The notes below the pieces were generated by a model. It searched no databases, was not told the origin of the DNA, and was given only the letters and a program-made list of their open reading frames with translations. The position numbers and the translations under genes were made by a program. This document shows, in pieces, positions 8,089 to 17,235 of a stretch of 64,000 bases of DNA. Every line of letters begins with the position of its first letter. Positions within the stretch are counted from its first letter, which is position 1. Source of the stretch: a bacterium (GTDB lineage: Bacteria; Myxococcota; UBA727; JAUIJE01); NCBI GenBank assembly GCA_030431455.1, contig JAUIJE010000019.1, positions 62,001-126,000 on the forward strand, written 5' to 3'.

Positions 8089-8850
8089 CTACTCCGAAGG
8101 GGCCGGGCCGGGCACCGAGACCGGATGGCTGGAGGGCGAAGCCACCGCGGGGCCGGGCCGGGCGCGGGGCGCGGGGACGTCGTCGCGCTGGCCGCCCGGG
8201 CCGAGCTCATCGTGGGCCGCGTCCAAGGCGTCGGCCAGGGCCACCAGGTGGCGCAGGTGGTCGGGCAGCGACGTCGGCGTGGCGTGGTCTTGGCGGGCCT
8301 CCAGGATGTTCATCTCGTCGAGGCTCACGTGCAGGCCGCGGTCCACGGGACCGAACCAGGTGCGCACCGCCGAGCGCACCCCGCCGTCCCCGAACAGCGC
8401 TTGGGCCGCCTCGGGCCGGTCCGCGTAGAGGTCAAAATCGAGATCAAAGGTGTGCTCACCGACCTCCACGTCGCGCCACCCAGCCGCATTGCGCAAAAGC
8501 GAGGCGTACCCGGCGCGCCCCAGGGTGAACGCGACCCGGCGCCCCGCGTCCACCGGGTGCACCGCCGCGGTCCAGTTGACCCAGCGCCGCCCGTGTTTGT
8601 CCTGCCGCGGGACCAAGGTCACGTCACAGCGCCGGGACCCCACCGCGAGCCAGAGTTGAACCCGGCCGGTCCGGCCCACGGTCACGTCCCGCACCGCGCC
8701 CACGGTGGCGAGCTCGGCGTCGAGGCCGGACAGCAGCGCCCGGCTTTGTTTGCGCATGTACCGCAGGCTGTAGGGCAGCGTGAGGGTCACGAACCCGACC
8801 ACGACCAACAGGGTGTACAGAACCAGGGTGCCGCCGGTGATGCCGTCCAT
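8089..8850 (-). CDS. single-pass membrane protein of the Hsp70 cluster
   Basis: A 253-residue protein: one N-terminal membrane helix (GGTLVLYTLLVVVGFVTLTLPY), then a soluble domain with RTGRVQLWLAVGSRRCDVTLVPRQDKHGRRWVNW and a charged Pro/Ala-rich tail. The start ATG at 8850 shares its A with the stop of the upstream gene (TGATG), showing translational coupling. Longer starts are not needed. I recognise no family. Its place directly after the 532-residue membrane protein and downstream of Hsp70 and J-like genes suggests a membrane-associated chaperone client or regulator. Confidence 0.6.
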   Translation of the reverse strand: MDGITGGTLVLYTLLVVVGFVTLTLPYSLRYMRKQSRALLSGLDAELATVGAVRDVTVGRTGRVQLWLAVGSRRCDVTLVPRQDKHGRRWVNWTAAVHPVDAGRRVAFTLGRAGYASLLRNAAGWRDVEVGEHTFDLDFDLYADRPEAAQALFGDGGVRSAVRTWFGPVDRGLHVSLDEMNILEARQDHATPTSLPDHLRHLVALADALDAAHDELGPGGQRDDVPAPRARPGPAVASPSSHPVSVPGPAPSE

Positions 8851-10448
8851 CAGCCCCCGCGGCACCCGATGTTGTCGAGATTGATGCGGGCCAGCTCAAT
8901 GTGATTGGTGCGCAGGCCTTCGACCGCACAGAACCGGAAAATGGCGTTGGCGAGCGAGTACTGTTGCCGGTCGTTCCACAGCCAACAGGCCCAGTCGGTG
9001 AGCTGGCTCCCGATCTGTGAATAGGCAAGCTCCCGTCCGTCGGCGGCGCTGCGCGCGACCCGGTCGTAGAGGTGCAGCATCACCGCGAACTCTTCGAACT
9101 CATCGACGGTGGGCAGCCGCCGGTTCGCGGCCACCCGGCCCGCGATCTGGCCCACGCACAGCTCCAGCGCCTCGACGCGCTGGTCCCGGACCTCCTCGGC
9201 GGCCATGGTCACCAACGTGCTCGGCTCGGCGATGTCCCGGCCCATGTCCACCTCGCCCACCAGGGCGGCGATGGCGTCGGTGACCTCACCCTCGATGCGT
9301 TCGAAGACCTGCTCGGGGTTGTTCACCCCCAGGGCGCGGGCCCGGCCCACCAGGGCGGCCCGGGTGTCGTCGCGGTAGAGCACGTCCTCCCAGGCGCGGC
9401 CGAAGCGGTGCAGCTCCACCGCCGAGGTCACCGGGCGGCTCTTCACAAAAAGGTGGGTGGTGACCGCGTCGGCGAGGGCGTCGCCGGTGGGGGCGGGGGC
9501 TTGGGCCCGTTTTTCGGTCGAAGCAGAGACCTCGTCGAGCACCGCTTGCCACTGTTCGCGGTGGGCGCAGCGCAAAAGGGCCAGCCGCAGGGACACGCCC
9601 GCGGGGGGGTGGGCGTCGCGCAGCGCGCGCTGGGCCACCGCCTCGGTGACCTCGAGCGCGGGCGAGCCGCCGAAGGCGGGGCGGGACCCGGTGGCCGCGA
9701 GCACCACGTCCAGGGTGCCGCGCGAGGCGGCCTGGGCGAGCTCGCTCACCGACACCCCGAGCTTTTGCAGCACCTTGGGGCCGGCCCAGAACAGCTTGGA
9801 CTCTCGGCGCCGGGCCACCGCCAGGGCCGCGCGCCAATGTTGTTGCTCAATGGCGCGGCAGGCCAACCACTCGCCCACCATGCGCCGGCCCACCGCGGGG
9901 CTGACCCGCCAGTCGAACCAGGCCGCGGCCTCCATGCGGCTTTGGCCCATTTCCCGGTCGTCGTCGTCCTCGTCGAGCAACACCGCCCAACCTGTGGCCG
10001 AGCCCCCGCGCAGCTCCTTGAGCTTTTCGTACCGGCCCCGCAGCCAGGCCCGGGTGCGCTCGGACTGCGGTCGTTGGCGAAAGGCCACCGTGGCCGCGAG
10101 CAGCGGGCCCCCGTACCGGTCGCGACCGAGCACGTACATCGACAGCCGCGCGATCCAGTACGTCATCCGCACAAGACCCAGTGGCATTGTGATGCGCCGG
10201 CACAGGGCCCAGGGCAGCATCACCGGGGTCAGGGCCAGCGCGGTGCCGAGCAACCAGGGGTTGAGATCGACGATGCCGCCCACCCAGCTGGCGAGCCACG
10301 CGGGCCCGAGCAGCACCCACAACAACAAAAACCCGAAGTCGCGTTCGATCCGGTCCCGCGGCTCCTGGCTGCCCAAGCCCCCGACGCCGATGGTGCCCAC
10401 CAGCACCCGGAGCACAAAAAACACGATGATGATCGCCGCGCCGCTCAT
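8850..10448 (-). CDS. large membrane-anchored protein of the Hsp70 cluster
   Basis: A 532-residue protein. The first 110 residues have three or four hydrophobic segments (AAIIIVFFVLRVLVG, LLLWVLLGPAWLASWVGGIV, LLGTALALTPVMLPWAL). The rest is soluble and alpha-helical, with TPR-like length and charge (GEWLACRAIEQQHWRAALAVARRRESKLFW, RDAHPPAGVSLRLALLRCAHREQWQAVLDEV). A DEDDDDRE stretch lies near residue 160. It follows the J-like gene by one base (TGA-C-ATG) and overlaps the next gene by one base. No known family recognised. The context points to a membrane partner of the Hsp70/J pair. Confidence 0.65.
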   Translation of the reverse strand: MSGAAIIIVFFVLRVLVGTIGVGGLGSQEPRDRIERDFGFLLLWVLLGPAWLASWVGGIVDLNPWLLGTALALTPVMLPWALCRRITMPLGLVRMTYWIARLSMYVLGRDRYGGPLLAATVAFRQRPQSERTRAWLRGRYEKLKELRGGSATGWAVLLDEDDDDREMGQSRMEAAAWFDWRVSPAVGRRMVGEWLACRAIEQQHWRAALAVARRRESKLFWAGPKVLQKLGVSVSELAQAASRGTLDVVLAATGSRPAFGGSPALEVTEAVAQRALRDAHPPAGVSLRLALLRCAHREQWQAVLDEVSASTEKRAQAPAPTGDALADAVTTHLFVKSRPVTSAVELHRFGRAWEDVLYRDDTRAALVGRARALGVNNPEQVFERIEGEVTDAIAALVGEVDMGRDIAEPSTLVTMAAEEVRDQRVEALELCVGQIAGRVAANRRLPTVDEFEEFAVMLHLYDRVARSAADGRELAYSQIGSQLTDWACWLWNDRQQYSLANAIFRFCAVEGLRTNHIELARINLDNIGCRGG

Positions 10449-10449
10449 G

Positions 10450-10761
10450 TCACCGCCACCACAGCGCGCCGAACAGGTCGGGGCCGGCGGCCTGCGCCGC
10501 GGCGCCGTCCACCGCGCGCGCCTTGGCCCAAATCTCGTCGAAGAACCGCTTCTCCGGCACCAGCAGGCGGGCCCGCGCGGCCCGGACCTTATCCACCGTG
10601 CGCGGCTTGTCCCCCGCCGGCGTGGGGTAGGTCGCGGCCTTCTCCACCCCGAGCTCGAGCATGCCGATGAGCTTGTCCGCTTGGCGCATCACGTCCATGC
10701 TCGTGCAGCCCACCTCGAGCTCGAGCACAAAAAAGGGGTTGTCGCCAAACCGATCGTCCAC
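10450..10761 (-). CDS. J-domain-like small protein
   Basis: A 103-residue protein that begins DNPFFVLELEVGCTSMDVMRQADKLIGMLELG and ends with VRAARARLLVPEKRFFDEIWAKA. The order (a dyad like NPF-x-VLEL, a helix, then a helix ending in KRFFDEIW) resembles the J-domain fold of DnaJ proteins, but the HPD tripeptide that activates Hsp70 is missing. It may be a degenerate J protein or an Hsp70 adaptor. The start is probably the GTG at 10761. It lies 48 bp downstream of the Hsp70 stop and one base before the next gene, so it is almost certainly co-transcribed. Confidence 0.55.
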   Translation of the reverse strand: MDDRFGDNPFFVLELEVGCTSMDVMRQADKLIGMLELGVEKAATYPTPAGDKPRTVDKVRAARARLLVPEKRFFDEIWAKARAVDGAAAQAAGPDLFGALWWR

Positions 10762-10809
10762 CCTCCGAGTGTAGCGCGCGGGCGCCGGGCGGTGAATCGC
10801 CCGGCCGGG

Positions 10810-13278
10810 TCAGCGCACGCCCGACAGATGGCTGCGCTGGCGCTTTTTGGCGTCGATGGGCAAAAGCCCCCAGAGCTGTTCGGTCAGGGGGCGCAGGGCC
10901 ATGTGATCGCCGCTGTCGATGATCGCGCGGCCTTTCTGCACCAGGGCCGCGGCCTTGGCCGGGTCGGTGGCCTCGTCGGCGCGGGCGGCGGCGAACTCGA
11001 ACTGGTGCCGCCACGACTCCGGGTGCCGGTAGTACGCGGCTTCCCCGAGGTTGCGCACCCGGCGCATGCGGCGGGCGAGCTGGCCGGCGTCCATCGCTTC
11101 CCGGGCCCGGTTGGCTTGGGCGATGGCCTGGTCGAGGAGCTTCTGTTCGGTCTCGGTCCCGAGGCTCGAGACCCATGACGCGGCGAACGCGATGTCGTCC
11201 ACCGCTTCGGAATCGATCTCGGGCCAGTCGCGGGTGAGCTCGAGCTGCACCACCCGGGCTTCGAGCTCAATGAGATTGCGCCGGGCCCGCTGCGCGGTCT
11301 CTTCGTCCCCGCCCCGGGCCGCGTCCAGGCCCCGCTCGGCGTCGTCGAGGTCGGGCATGAGCTTGTCGATCTCGGCGATGAGCTCGGGCATGCGCATGCG
11401 AAACGCGTCCGCCCGCAAGGCCTCGATGCGCTCGTGCATGGTGCGCAACTCGGCCTCGAGCACGTCGGGGGTGCAGGCCGGGACCAGGAGCTGGGCCACC
11501 CCTTCGAACACTTCTTTGATTCTGGGAACGTAGGCTTGAGCCGTCAGGTGCCCCCCGCGATCGAGCTCGAGGGTGACCTCGACCTGGGTCCCGGCGGGCA
11601 GCACCTCTTTGAGCACCCGGGCGGGCACGTCGAGGCTGCCCACCAACCGGCACAGGTGGGCGTCGTCGAACTCGCCCTGCACCAAGGGGATGACCAGCGC
11701 GTGGTCGTCTTCACCCGGCGCCACCGCGTCCACGGTGTGGTGCACAAACGTGCGCTTGGCCGGCAGCGGGGTGCCGCGCTCGAAATAGACCCGGACCCGG
11801 TCGTTGGCCAGCGCCACCCCCACCGAGCGGGACAGCGGGGGGTCGCCGATGGTGAGGCCGTGCACGATGGTGAACGCGCCCGGCTCGACGGTGACGGGGT
11901 CGCCGCCCTCGGCTTGGCCCATCAGGGAAAAGCGGTTGGCCCGGCGGGGCAGGAGCTCGAGCGAGATGGCGAAGCTCCCGTCCTCCTCGACGGTGGCGGG
12001 CTCGGACACGAACTTGTCGTCGTGGCGGGAGGCGATGACCTTGGACAGCCGCGCCCCGTCGTCGGCTTGGCCCACCACCCGGCCGATGACGAAGGGCGAC
12101 AGGTCGGTGCTCATCGACGGGTACTTGAGCAGCACCTTGTGGCCCCGCTCGTGCCGGACCGGCAACGACGCGGTCGCGCCTTGGGCGTCGAGCCCGGCCT
12201 GGGCCGCGAACAGCGCGGCCCCTTGCGCCACCAATGTCATGGGATCGTGCGGGTGCTCGGCGAGGGGGGCGAGGCGCTCCTGCACCCGGGCCCGCAGCGC
12301 GGGGATCATCGTCGGCCCCCCCACGAGCACCACCCGGTCGATGTCCGCCGCCCGCCGGTCGTGGGCGTCGAGCAGGCGCAGGCACACGTCGATGGAGCGG
12401 TCGAGCAAGGGCAACACCAACCGCTCGAAGGTGGCCCGGTCCAGCGGCACATCCACCTCGTGTTCTTCGCCGTCGACGACCAGGGGCTCGACGAGGGTGA
12501 TGGTGGTCTGTTCGCTCCGGGACAGCTCGATCTTGGCCTCTTCGGCCGCGGCCGCGAGGGTGCGCAGGGCGGCCCCGTGGGCGGGGTTGTCGCGCCGCAC
12601 GTCGCAGCCGTCGTCGCGCAGGGTGGTCAGCAACCAATCGACGATGGCGGTGTCGAAGTCCCGGCCCCCGAGGAAGTTGTCGCCGTCGTGTCCCTCCACG
12701 CGCAGCACCCCGTCTTGGGACGCGAGCAAGGTCACGTCGAAGGTGCCGCCCCCGAGGTCGTAGACCAACCAGGCCCCGGCGCTGTCCTCGGTCCAGCCCG
12801 CGGCGAGGGCGCTGGCCACCGGCTCTTGCACCAGCTCGATGGCTTCGAGCCCGGCGAGGGTGGCGGCCTCGGTGGTGGCCCGGGACTGCGGCAGCTCGAA
12901 CAACGCGGGCACGGTGATGACCGCGCGGGTGGGGGCAAAGCCGAACTGCCCGTCGACGTCGGCGATGAGGCTCTTGAGCACCTCGGCGGACAGCTCCTCG
13001 GGCCGGCGCTCCAGCCCGGCGGCGGGGAAGGCGAGGGTCTTGCCCGTGCCCATCAGCCGCTTGAACCCGGTGTGGGTGTTGTCGGCGTCCTTGTCCAAAA
13101 ACCGGCGCGCCTTGTGGCCCACCGACGTGGCGCCCTTCTTGGTGATGCGCACCACCGACGGCGTGAGTTGCCCGCCTTGGCTGGTGCGCACGACCTGCAC
13201 GGTTTCGCCGTCAAAAAACGCGGCCGCGGAGTTGGTGGTGCCGAGGTCAAAACCGACGTAACGCAAGGGATCGCTCAT
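10810..13278 (-). CDS. Hsp70 (DnaK-type) chaperone with long C-terminus
   Basis: An 822-residue Hsp70. The ATPase domain is clear: VGFDLGTTNSAAAFFDG at the N-terminus, VYDLGGGTFDVTLLASQ near residue 180, GRDFDTAIVDWLL, and VLVGGPTMIPALRARV near residue 325. It is about 180 residues longer than E. coli DnaK. The substrate-binding region is followed by a charged helical tail with no EEVD-like end. The ATG at 13278 has GGCGGAGG upstream; frames reaching 13812 are not coding. The operon continues with a J-like protein and two membrane proteins. It is probably a specialised chaperone, not the housekeeping DnaK, which normally sits with grpE or dnaJ. Confidence 0.9.
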   Translation of the reverse strand: MSDPLRYVGFDLGTTNSAAAFFDGETVQVVRTSQGGQLTPSVVRITKKGATSVGHKARRFLDKDADNTHTGFKRLMGTGKTLAFPAAGLERRPEELSAEVLKSLIADVDGQFGFAPTRAVITVPALFELPQSRATTEAATLAGLEAIELVQEPVASALAAGWTEDSAGAWLVYDLGGGTFDVTLLASQDGVLRVEGHDGDNFLGGRDFDTAIVDWLLTTLRDDGCDVRRDNPAHGAALRTLAAAAEEAKIELSRSEQTTITLVEPLVVDGEEHEVDVPLDRATFERLVLPLLDRSIDVCLRLLDAHDRRAADIDRVVLVGGPTMIPALRARVQERLAPLAEHPHDPMTLVAQGAALFAAQAGLDAQGATASLPVRHERGHKVLLKYPSMSTDLSPFVIGRVVGQADDGARLSKVIASRHDDKFVSEPATVEEDGSFAISLELLPRRANRFSLMGQAEGGDPVTVEPGAFTIVHGLTIGDPPLSRSVGVALANDRVRVYFERGTPLPAKRTFVHHTVDAVAPGEDDHALVIPLVQGEFDDAHLCRLVGSLDVPARVLKEVLPAGTQVEVTLELDRGGHLTAQAYVPRIKEVFEGVAQLLVPACTPDVLEAELRTMHERIEALRADAFRMRMPELIAEIDKLMPDLDDAERGLDAARGGDEETAQRARRNLIELEARVVQLELTRDWPEIDSEAVDDIAFAASWVSSLGTETEQKLLDQAIAQANRAREAMDAGQLARRMRRVRNLGEAAYYRHPESWRHQFEFAAARADEATDPAKAAALVQKGRAIIDSGDHMALRPLTEQLWGLLPIDAKKRQRSHLSGVR

Positions 13279-13417
13279 GAAGCCTCCGCCGGGGAATGTA
13301 CGGCCGGAGCGGGGGCAGGCCAAGACCGCGACGGCACACTGTACGCGGCTGTAGGTCGGCTGTATCGCCCTTGGCCCGGTGTGCGGGGACCAACCCGGGT
13401 TCGATAGATTGGGCGAC

Positions 13418-15487
13418 GTGTTCGTCGGTCCTCCGCCCACCGAGTCTGACCTGCCCCGCGAGGACGCGCTCGCCGCCGACATCAACCACGGTTTTGCGTT
13501 GTTCGACGACGGGCGACTGCCCGAGGCCTGGGCCTGCGCCGCCGCCACCGAGCGCGACCTGCGCCGGCTCGGCCCGGTGGGGCGCGGCACCTCCGTCGAC
13601 CAACTGCACATGGAGCTCGACCTGTTGCTCAGCCGGCTGGCGGTGTGCGAGCAGTTCGCCCCCGCGCTGCGGGCGCGCATTGTGCGCCGGAGCCTGGCCA
13701 TGGCCAAGCGCTCGATTCGCATCCTCGGGCCCATCGAGGGCCTGTACCACTGGACCAAGGCCTGGACCCAATGGACCTGCATTCGGCGCCAGACCGGCCG
13801 GCTCCGCCACAACCTGCGGGCCTTGGAGCTCGTGCGCGAACGGCTCTCGGCCCAGCTGTTCGTCGACGACTACCGGTACGTAGACACGTTTGAGCTGCTC
13901 TACGCCGAAGAGCTGTGCGTGCACCAAGCCAACGACAACGACGCCGGGGCCCAGGTGTCCGCGACCTGCGCGGTGGAGCTGGCCCGCATGCAGGTCGGCC
14001 GCCTCGGGGGCGAGGGCCGGTTCTTGCTCGCCCGGGCCCTGGCCCGGCGCGCCGAGGTCAACTGGAACGCGGCCCCCGACGACGCGGTCGCGGATTTGTC
14101 CACCGCCCAGGCGATGCTCGGCGAGATGTTGCACCAGGGCCAGGCGCACCGCTCCGCGGCCTATCTCGACACCTGCTGGCGCAAAGCCGCGCTCCTCATC
14201 GACACCGGAGCGCCCGACGTCGCCGAGGAGGTGCTCGAGGAGGGTCTTTTGTGTCACGAGGCCGGCCGCATCGAAGACACGTCCTACCTCGCGGTCCACA
14301 TGTACGAGGCCGCCGCCGCCATCGCCCTCGAGCGCGGCGCGCAGGCCACCGCGCTGCTCCGGGCGGAGCGGGGCTTGGCCCATCTTGTCGAGGCCGATCG
14401 CTGGAGCCAAATGACATTGGCACACGCCCTCGGCGGGGACAGCCCCCCGGGGCGGGACGTGTACATCGCGGTGCACGCCCAAGGCGCGGGCGGGGGCGAC
14501 GGCGGGGACGTGTACGACGACCAGCTCCGGGTGGTGGCCCGGGAGCTGTACGAGCGCAAGCTGTACCGCGCGGCCCGGGTGATGATCGACCAAGGGCGGA
14601 CAAGCCTCGCCGCCCACCACGACAACCAGTTCCGTCTGCTCAGCTATGCCCGGTTGTTGGTGTTGTCGCACCGGGTGCACATCGCGGTGGGAGCCCGGGA
14701 GGACGCGTACCGGGACCTCGGGGAAGCCATGGCATTGCTGGTGGCGGCGTTCGACGCCACCCATGACCCGGCCCTGTTGCCGGTGCTGGGCTGGGCCGAG
14801 CGCTCCCTCGCCGGCCTGCTCCACGAGGACCGGCGGAGCGCGGCCGCCCTCGACGTGTTGCGGCCCGGGTTCGCCCGGGTGTTTCTCGCCCTCGGCGACG
14901 ACGACGGGCTGTTGTGGCAGACGGTGCTGACCATGGGCTACGAGCTCGCCGGCCTCGCGCTCGAGACCCGGCAACACAAAGAAGCGGCCCAGGTCGGGGC
15001 CCGGCTGTGGGGGGCGTTGCAGCGGGGCCGCGACCTCGACGTGTCCGGGCGCCAGGATGCGCTCTACACCCTGGAGGCGGCCGCGCTCGCCCACATGGAG
15101 CTCGGCGAGCACGACCGCGCGGTCGAGCGGGCGGCCCAAGGGCGCGCCTTGTGCGCGGTCATCGCCGAGCACACCAGCGCGGCCTGGGCCGCGGCGAGCT
15201 TGTGGCAAGTGGAGGCCGAGGCCCGCTGGGCGATGCAAGACCAGCGGGCGGCCCCCGCGGTGCACCAGGCGTTGGACGCGTTGGAAATGGCATTGGACGT
15301 GCGCGTCGATGACCACGGCAAGCGGCTGGGACAGTATTGGTTGCCCCGCTGGACCGAAGCGAAGGACGGGACGGTCCGGGCCCGGGCCCGGGCGCTGCTC
15401 GGCAACATCCAGGAAGACCACTTCTTGCGGTGCGTCTCCCCCCCGCGGGCCGGTCAGGCCGAACGCGGTCCGCGCCCCGAAGGTTGA
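13418..15487 (+). CDS. TPR-like helical repeat protein
   Basis: A protein of about 689 residues made almost wholly of alpha-helical repeats rich in Ala, Leu and Arg (EDALAADINHGFALFDDGRLPEAWACAAATERD; LLRAERGLAHLVEADRW; AALAHMELGEHDRAVERAAQGRALC). No signal peptide or membrane segment, so it should be cytosolic. The GTG at 13418 was chosen, with TAGATT about 10 bp upstream as a possible -10 box. An in-frame GTG at 13379 is an alternative. It is divergent from the Hsp70 gene across about 140 bp. Similar long TPR-like proteins occur as scaffolds or tails of regulators, but no effector domain is seen here. Confidence 0.6.
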   Translation: MFVGPPPTESDLPREDALAADINHGFALFDDGRLPEAWACAAATERDLRRLGPVGRGTSVDQLHMELDLLLSRLAVCEQFAPALRARIVRRSLAMAKRSIRILGPIEGLYHWTKAWTQWTCIRRQTGRLRHNLRALELVRERLSAQLFVDDYRYVDTFELLYAEELCVHQANDNDAGAQVSATCAVELARMQVGRLGGEGRFLLARALARRAEVNWNAAPDDAVADLSTAQAMLGEMLHQGQAHRSAAYLDTCWRKAALLIDTGAPDVAEEVLEEGLLCHEAGRIEDTSYLAVHMYEAAAAIALERGAQATALLRAERGLAHLVEADRWSQMTLAHALGGDSPPGRDVYIAVHAQGAGGGDGGDVYDDQLRVVARELYERKLYRAARVMIDQGRTSLAAHHDNQFRLLSYARLLVLSHRVHIAVGAREDAYRDLGEAMALLVAAFDATHDPALLPVLGWAERSLAGLLHEDRRSAAALDVLRPGFARVFLALGDDDGLLWQTVLTMGYELAGLALETRQHKEAAQVGARLWGALQRGRDLDVSGRQDALYTLEAAALAHMELGEHDRAVERAAQGRALCAVIAEHTSAAWAAASLWQVEAEARWAMQDQRAAPAVHQALDALEMALDVRVDDHGKRLGQYWLPRWTEAKDGTVRARARALLGNIQEDHFLRCVSPPRAGQAERGPRPEG

Positions 15488-15580
15488 CCCGGCGCGGGGC
15501 CGTGACCCCGGCACGATTGTGCGGCGTTGGCCGCTTTTGGCCGCCGCGGTGGGGGAGTACCGTCTGGTCAGGAGGTGTGC

Positions 15581-17233
15581 ATGTCGCGCGTGTTCCCGTG
15601 GGCGGGGTTGTTGGTGTGCGGGTTGATGCTCTCGCTGGGTTGTCCGGCCGCGGATGGGGTCGACGCGGGGGACGGCGACGGTGACGGTGACGGCGGCTTG
15701 GAAGAACCGTCGGACGGCGGAGCCGCCGACGCCGGTTCTTCAGGCGACGGGGACGGCGATGGCGACGGTGACGGTGACGGCGACGGGGACGGGGACCCGG
15801 ACGGCGGAGCCGCCGACGCCGGTTCTTCAGGCGACGGTGACGGTGACGGTGACGGCGATGGCGATGGCGACGGTGACGGGGACGGCGATGGCGACGGGGA
15901 TGGGGACGGGGACCCGGACGGCGGAAGCGTCGACGCGGGCGACGGCGACGCGGGCGACGGCGACGGCGACGCGGGCGGGGACGGCGACGGCGATCCCGAC
16001 GATACTTGTGCAGGGGCATTGCCATTGGTGCCCCAGGCCGGCGGCACTGGTTACCTGGTGGGCGAGGGCACCATCGCCACTCCCGGTGACGTCGATTCTT
16101 ATGTGTACGAGGGCACCGTCGGCGAGACCCTCGTCGTGTCCTCGACCCCGGTGACGATGGGCGCCCCGCCCGAACTCCAGATCGTGGTTCGGGTCTACGA
16201 CCCCACCGGCACGACGTTGCTGGCCACGTTCCCCTACGATCCCGGTTACGCCCTCAGCAACATTCCGATCTACCGCATGGCCACCTCGTCGGTGTGCCTG
16301 CAGATCACCGACGCCACCGGCGCGGGCGGACCCACCTTCGACTATTTGTTCGGCGTGACCAACCCCGACTATGGCGAGCCCTACTTCACCGCCGAGGCCG
16401 AACCCAACGACGTGCTCGGTGACGCCACCGTGGCCAGCGCCTTCATCGACACCTTCTGGGGCGTCGGCCAGACCCAGGTCCACGGGCTGTTCGCCACCGC
16501 CGGCGACGTCGACCACTACCGCGTGCCCGTCCTCGCGCCCACCCTGGGCATGGGGGTGGGCGTGGCCCGGGGCGGTCCCGCGCACAACGGCAGCACCGCC
16601 CTGCCGAGCCGGGCCCGGCTTGTCGCCCTCGATGGCACGGTGATCGCCGCGCTCGACAACCCCGCGGACAGTACCCTCGGCCTGTTCGCCCCGATCCCGG
16701 CGCCGGGAGAGGTCGTGGTCGTGTTCGACGGGCCCGCGGGGGCGTTGGGGGCGAACCCATTTTACGCCGCAAACATCAACGCGGTCGGCTATCTCAATCC
16801 TCCCGAGACCGATGACGTCGCCAATGATACTGTGTCTGGCGCCGAGATCCCCACCGGCGACACCTTCCTCCAAACCACCAGCTACTTCTTCGGCGGCACC
16901 CTCGAAGATCCCGTCGATGCCGACTGGTACGCGATCCCCGTCAGCGCCGGAGACATCATTGGGCTCTCCTGCGCATCGTGGCGCATCGGCAGTGGCGTGC
17001 GCAGCATGTCGGTGGCGCTGTACGAAGACCCCCCCGGCTTCCCGGTGCAGGGCGACATCGAGAGCGGGACCCAAGACCTGTTGTGGGCCGACGGGCCCAC
17101 TGCCACTGCATCACCGATCACGGCCCCGGCGGCGTCAACCTACAACTTGCGGCTGTCCAACGACATCGAACCGTCCGACCCCAACGTCCAAAGTCGCTAC
17201 TACCAGTGCGGCGTGCACGTCGAGACGCCGTGA
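15581..17233 (+). CDS. lipoprotein with Gly-Asp linker and PPC-like domains
   Basis: A 550-residue protein. The signal peptide ends at LSLGC (residue 22), a slightly atypical lipobox. Residues 25-145 are a Gly-Asp linker interrupted by Ala/Ser/Pro. After CAGALPLV come beta-rich domains resembling bacterial pre-peptidase C-terminal (PPC) repeats: TPGDVDSYVYEGTVGETLVVSSTP, AGDVDHYRVPVLAPTLG and DPVDADWYAIPVSAGDIIGLSC, each with a GDVDxY-like signature. It is probably displayed on the outer surface. AGGAGG lies 6 bp before the ATG. It stands alone and converges on the AgmX-like gene with a 2-bp gap. No enzymatic domain is visible. Confidence 0.75.
   Translation: MSRVFPWAGLLVCGLMLSLGCPAADGVDAGDGDGDGDGGLEEPSDGGAADAGSSGDGDGDGDGDGDGDGDGDPDGGAADAGSSGDGDGDGDGDGDGDGDGDGDGDGDGDGDPDGGSVDAGDGDAGDGDGDAGGDGDGDPDDTCAGALPLVPQAGGTGYLVGEGTIATPGDVDSYVYEGTVGETLVVSSTPVTMGAPPELQIVVRVYDPTGTTLLATFPYDPGYALSNIPIYRMATSSVCLQITDATGAGGPTFDYLFGVTNPDYGEPYFTAEAEPNDVLGDATVASAFIDTFWGVGQTQVHGLFATAGDVDHYRVPVLAPTLGMGVGVARGGPAHNGSTALPSRARLVALDGTVIAALDNPADSTLGLFAPIPAPGEVVVVFDGPAGALGANPFYAANINAVGYLNPPETDDVANDTVSGAEIPTGDTFLQTTSYFFGGTLEDPVDADWYAIPVSAGDIIGLSCASWRIGSGVRSMSVALYEDPPGFPVQGDIESGTQDLLWADGPTATASPITAPAASTYNLRLSNDIEPSDPNVQSRYYQCGVHVETP
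15669..16003 (+). repeat. Gly-Asp coding repeat
   Basis: The linker of the lipoprotein gene at 15581 is built from GGN-GAC/GAT units. A 51-bp module encoding [18 protein letters not shown] appears twice, at about 15718 and 15808. Third codon positions vary while the protein repeat is kept, so selection acts on the peptide. Confidence 0.85.
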
Positions 17234-17235
17234 CC

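Noticed and set aside
13247-15514. 755-codon minus-strand frame opposite the TPR-like gene
   Set aside because: It is the antisense shadow of the helical repeat protein at 13418, with low-complexity Arg/Gly/Pro/His content and no motif.
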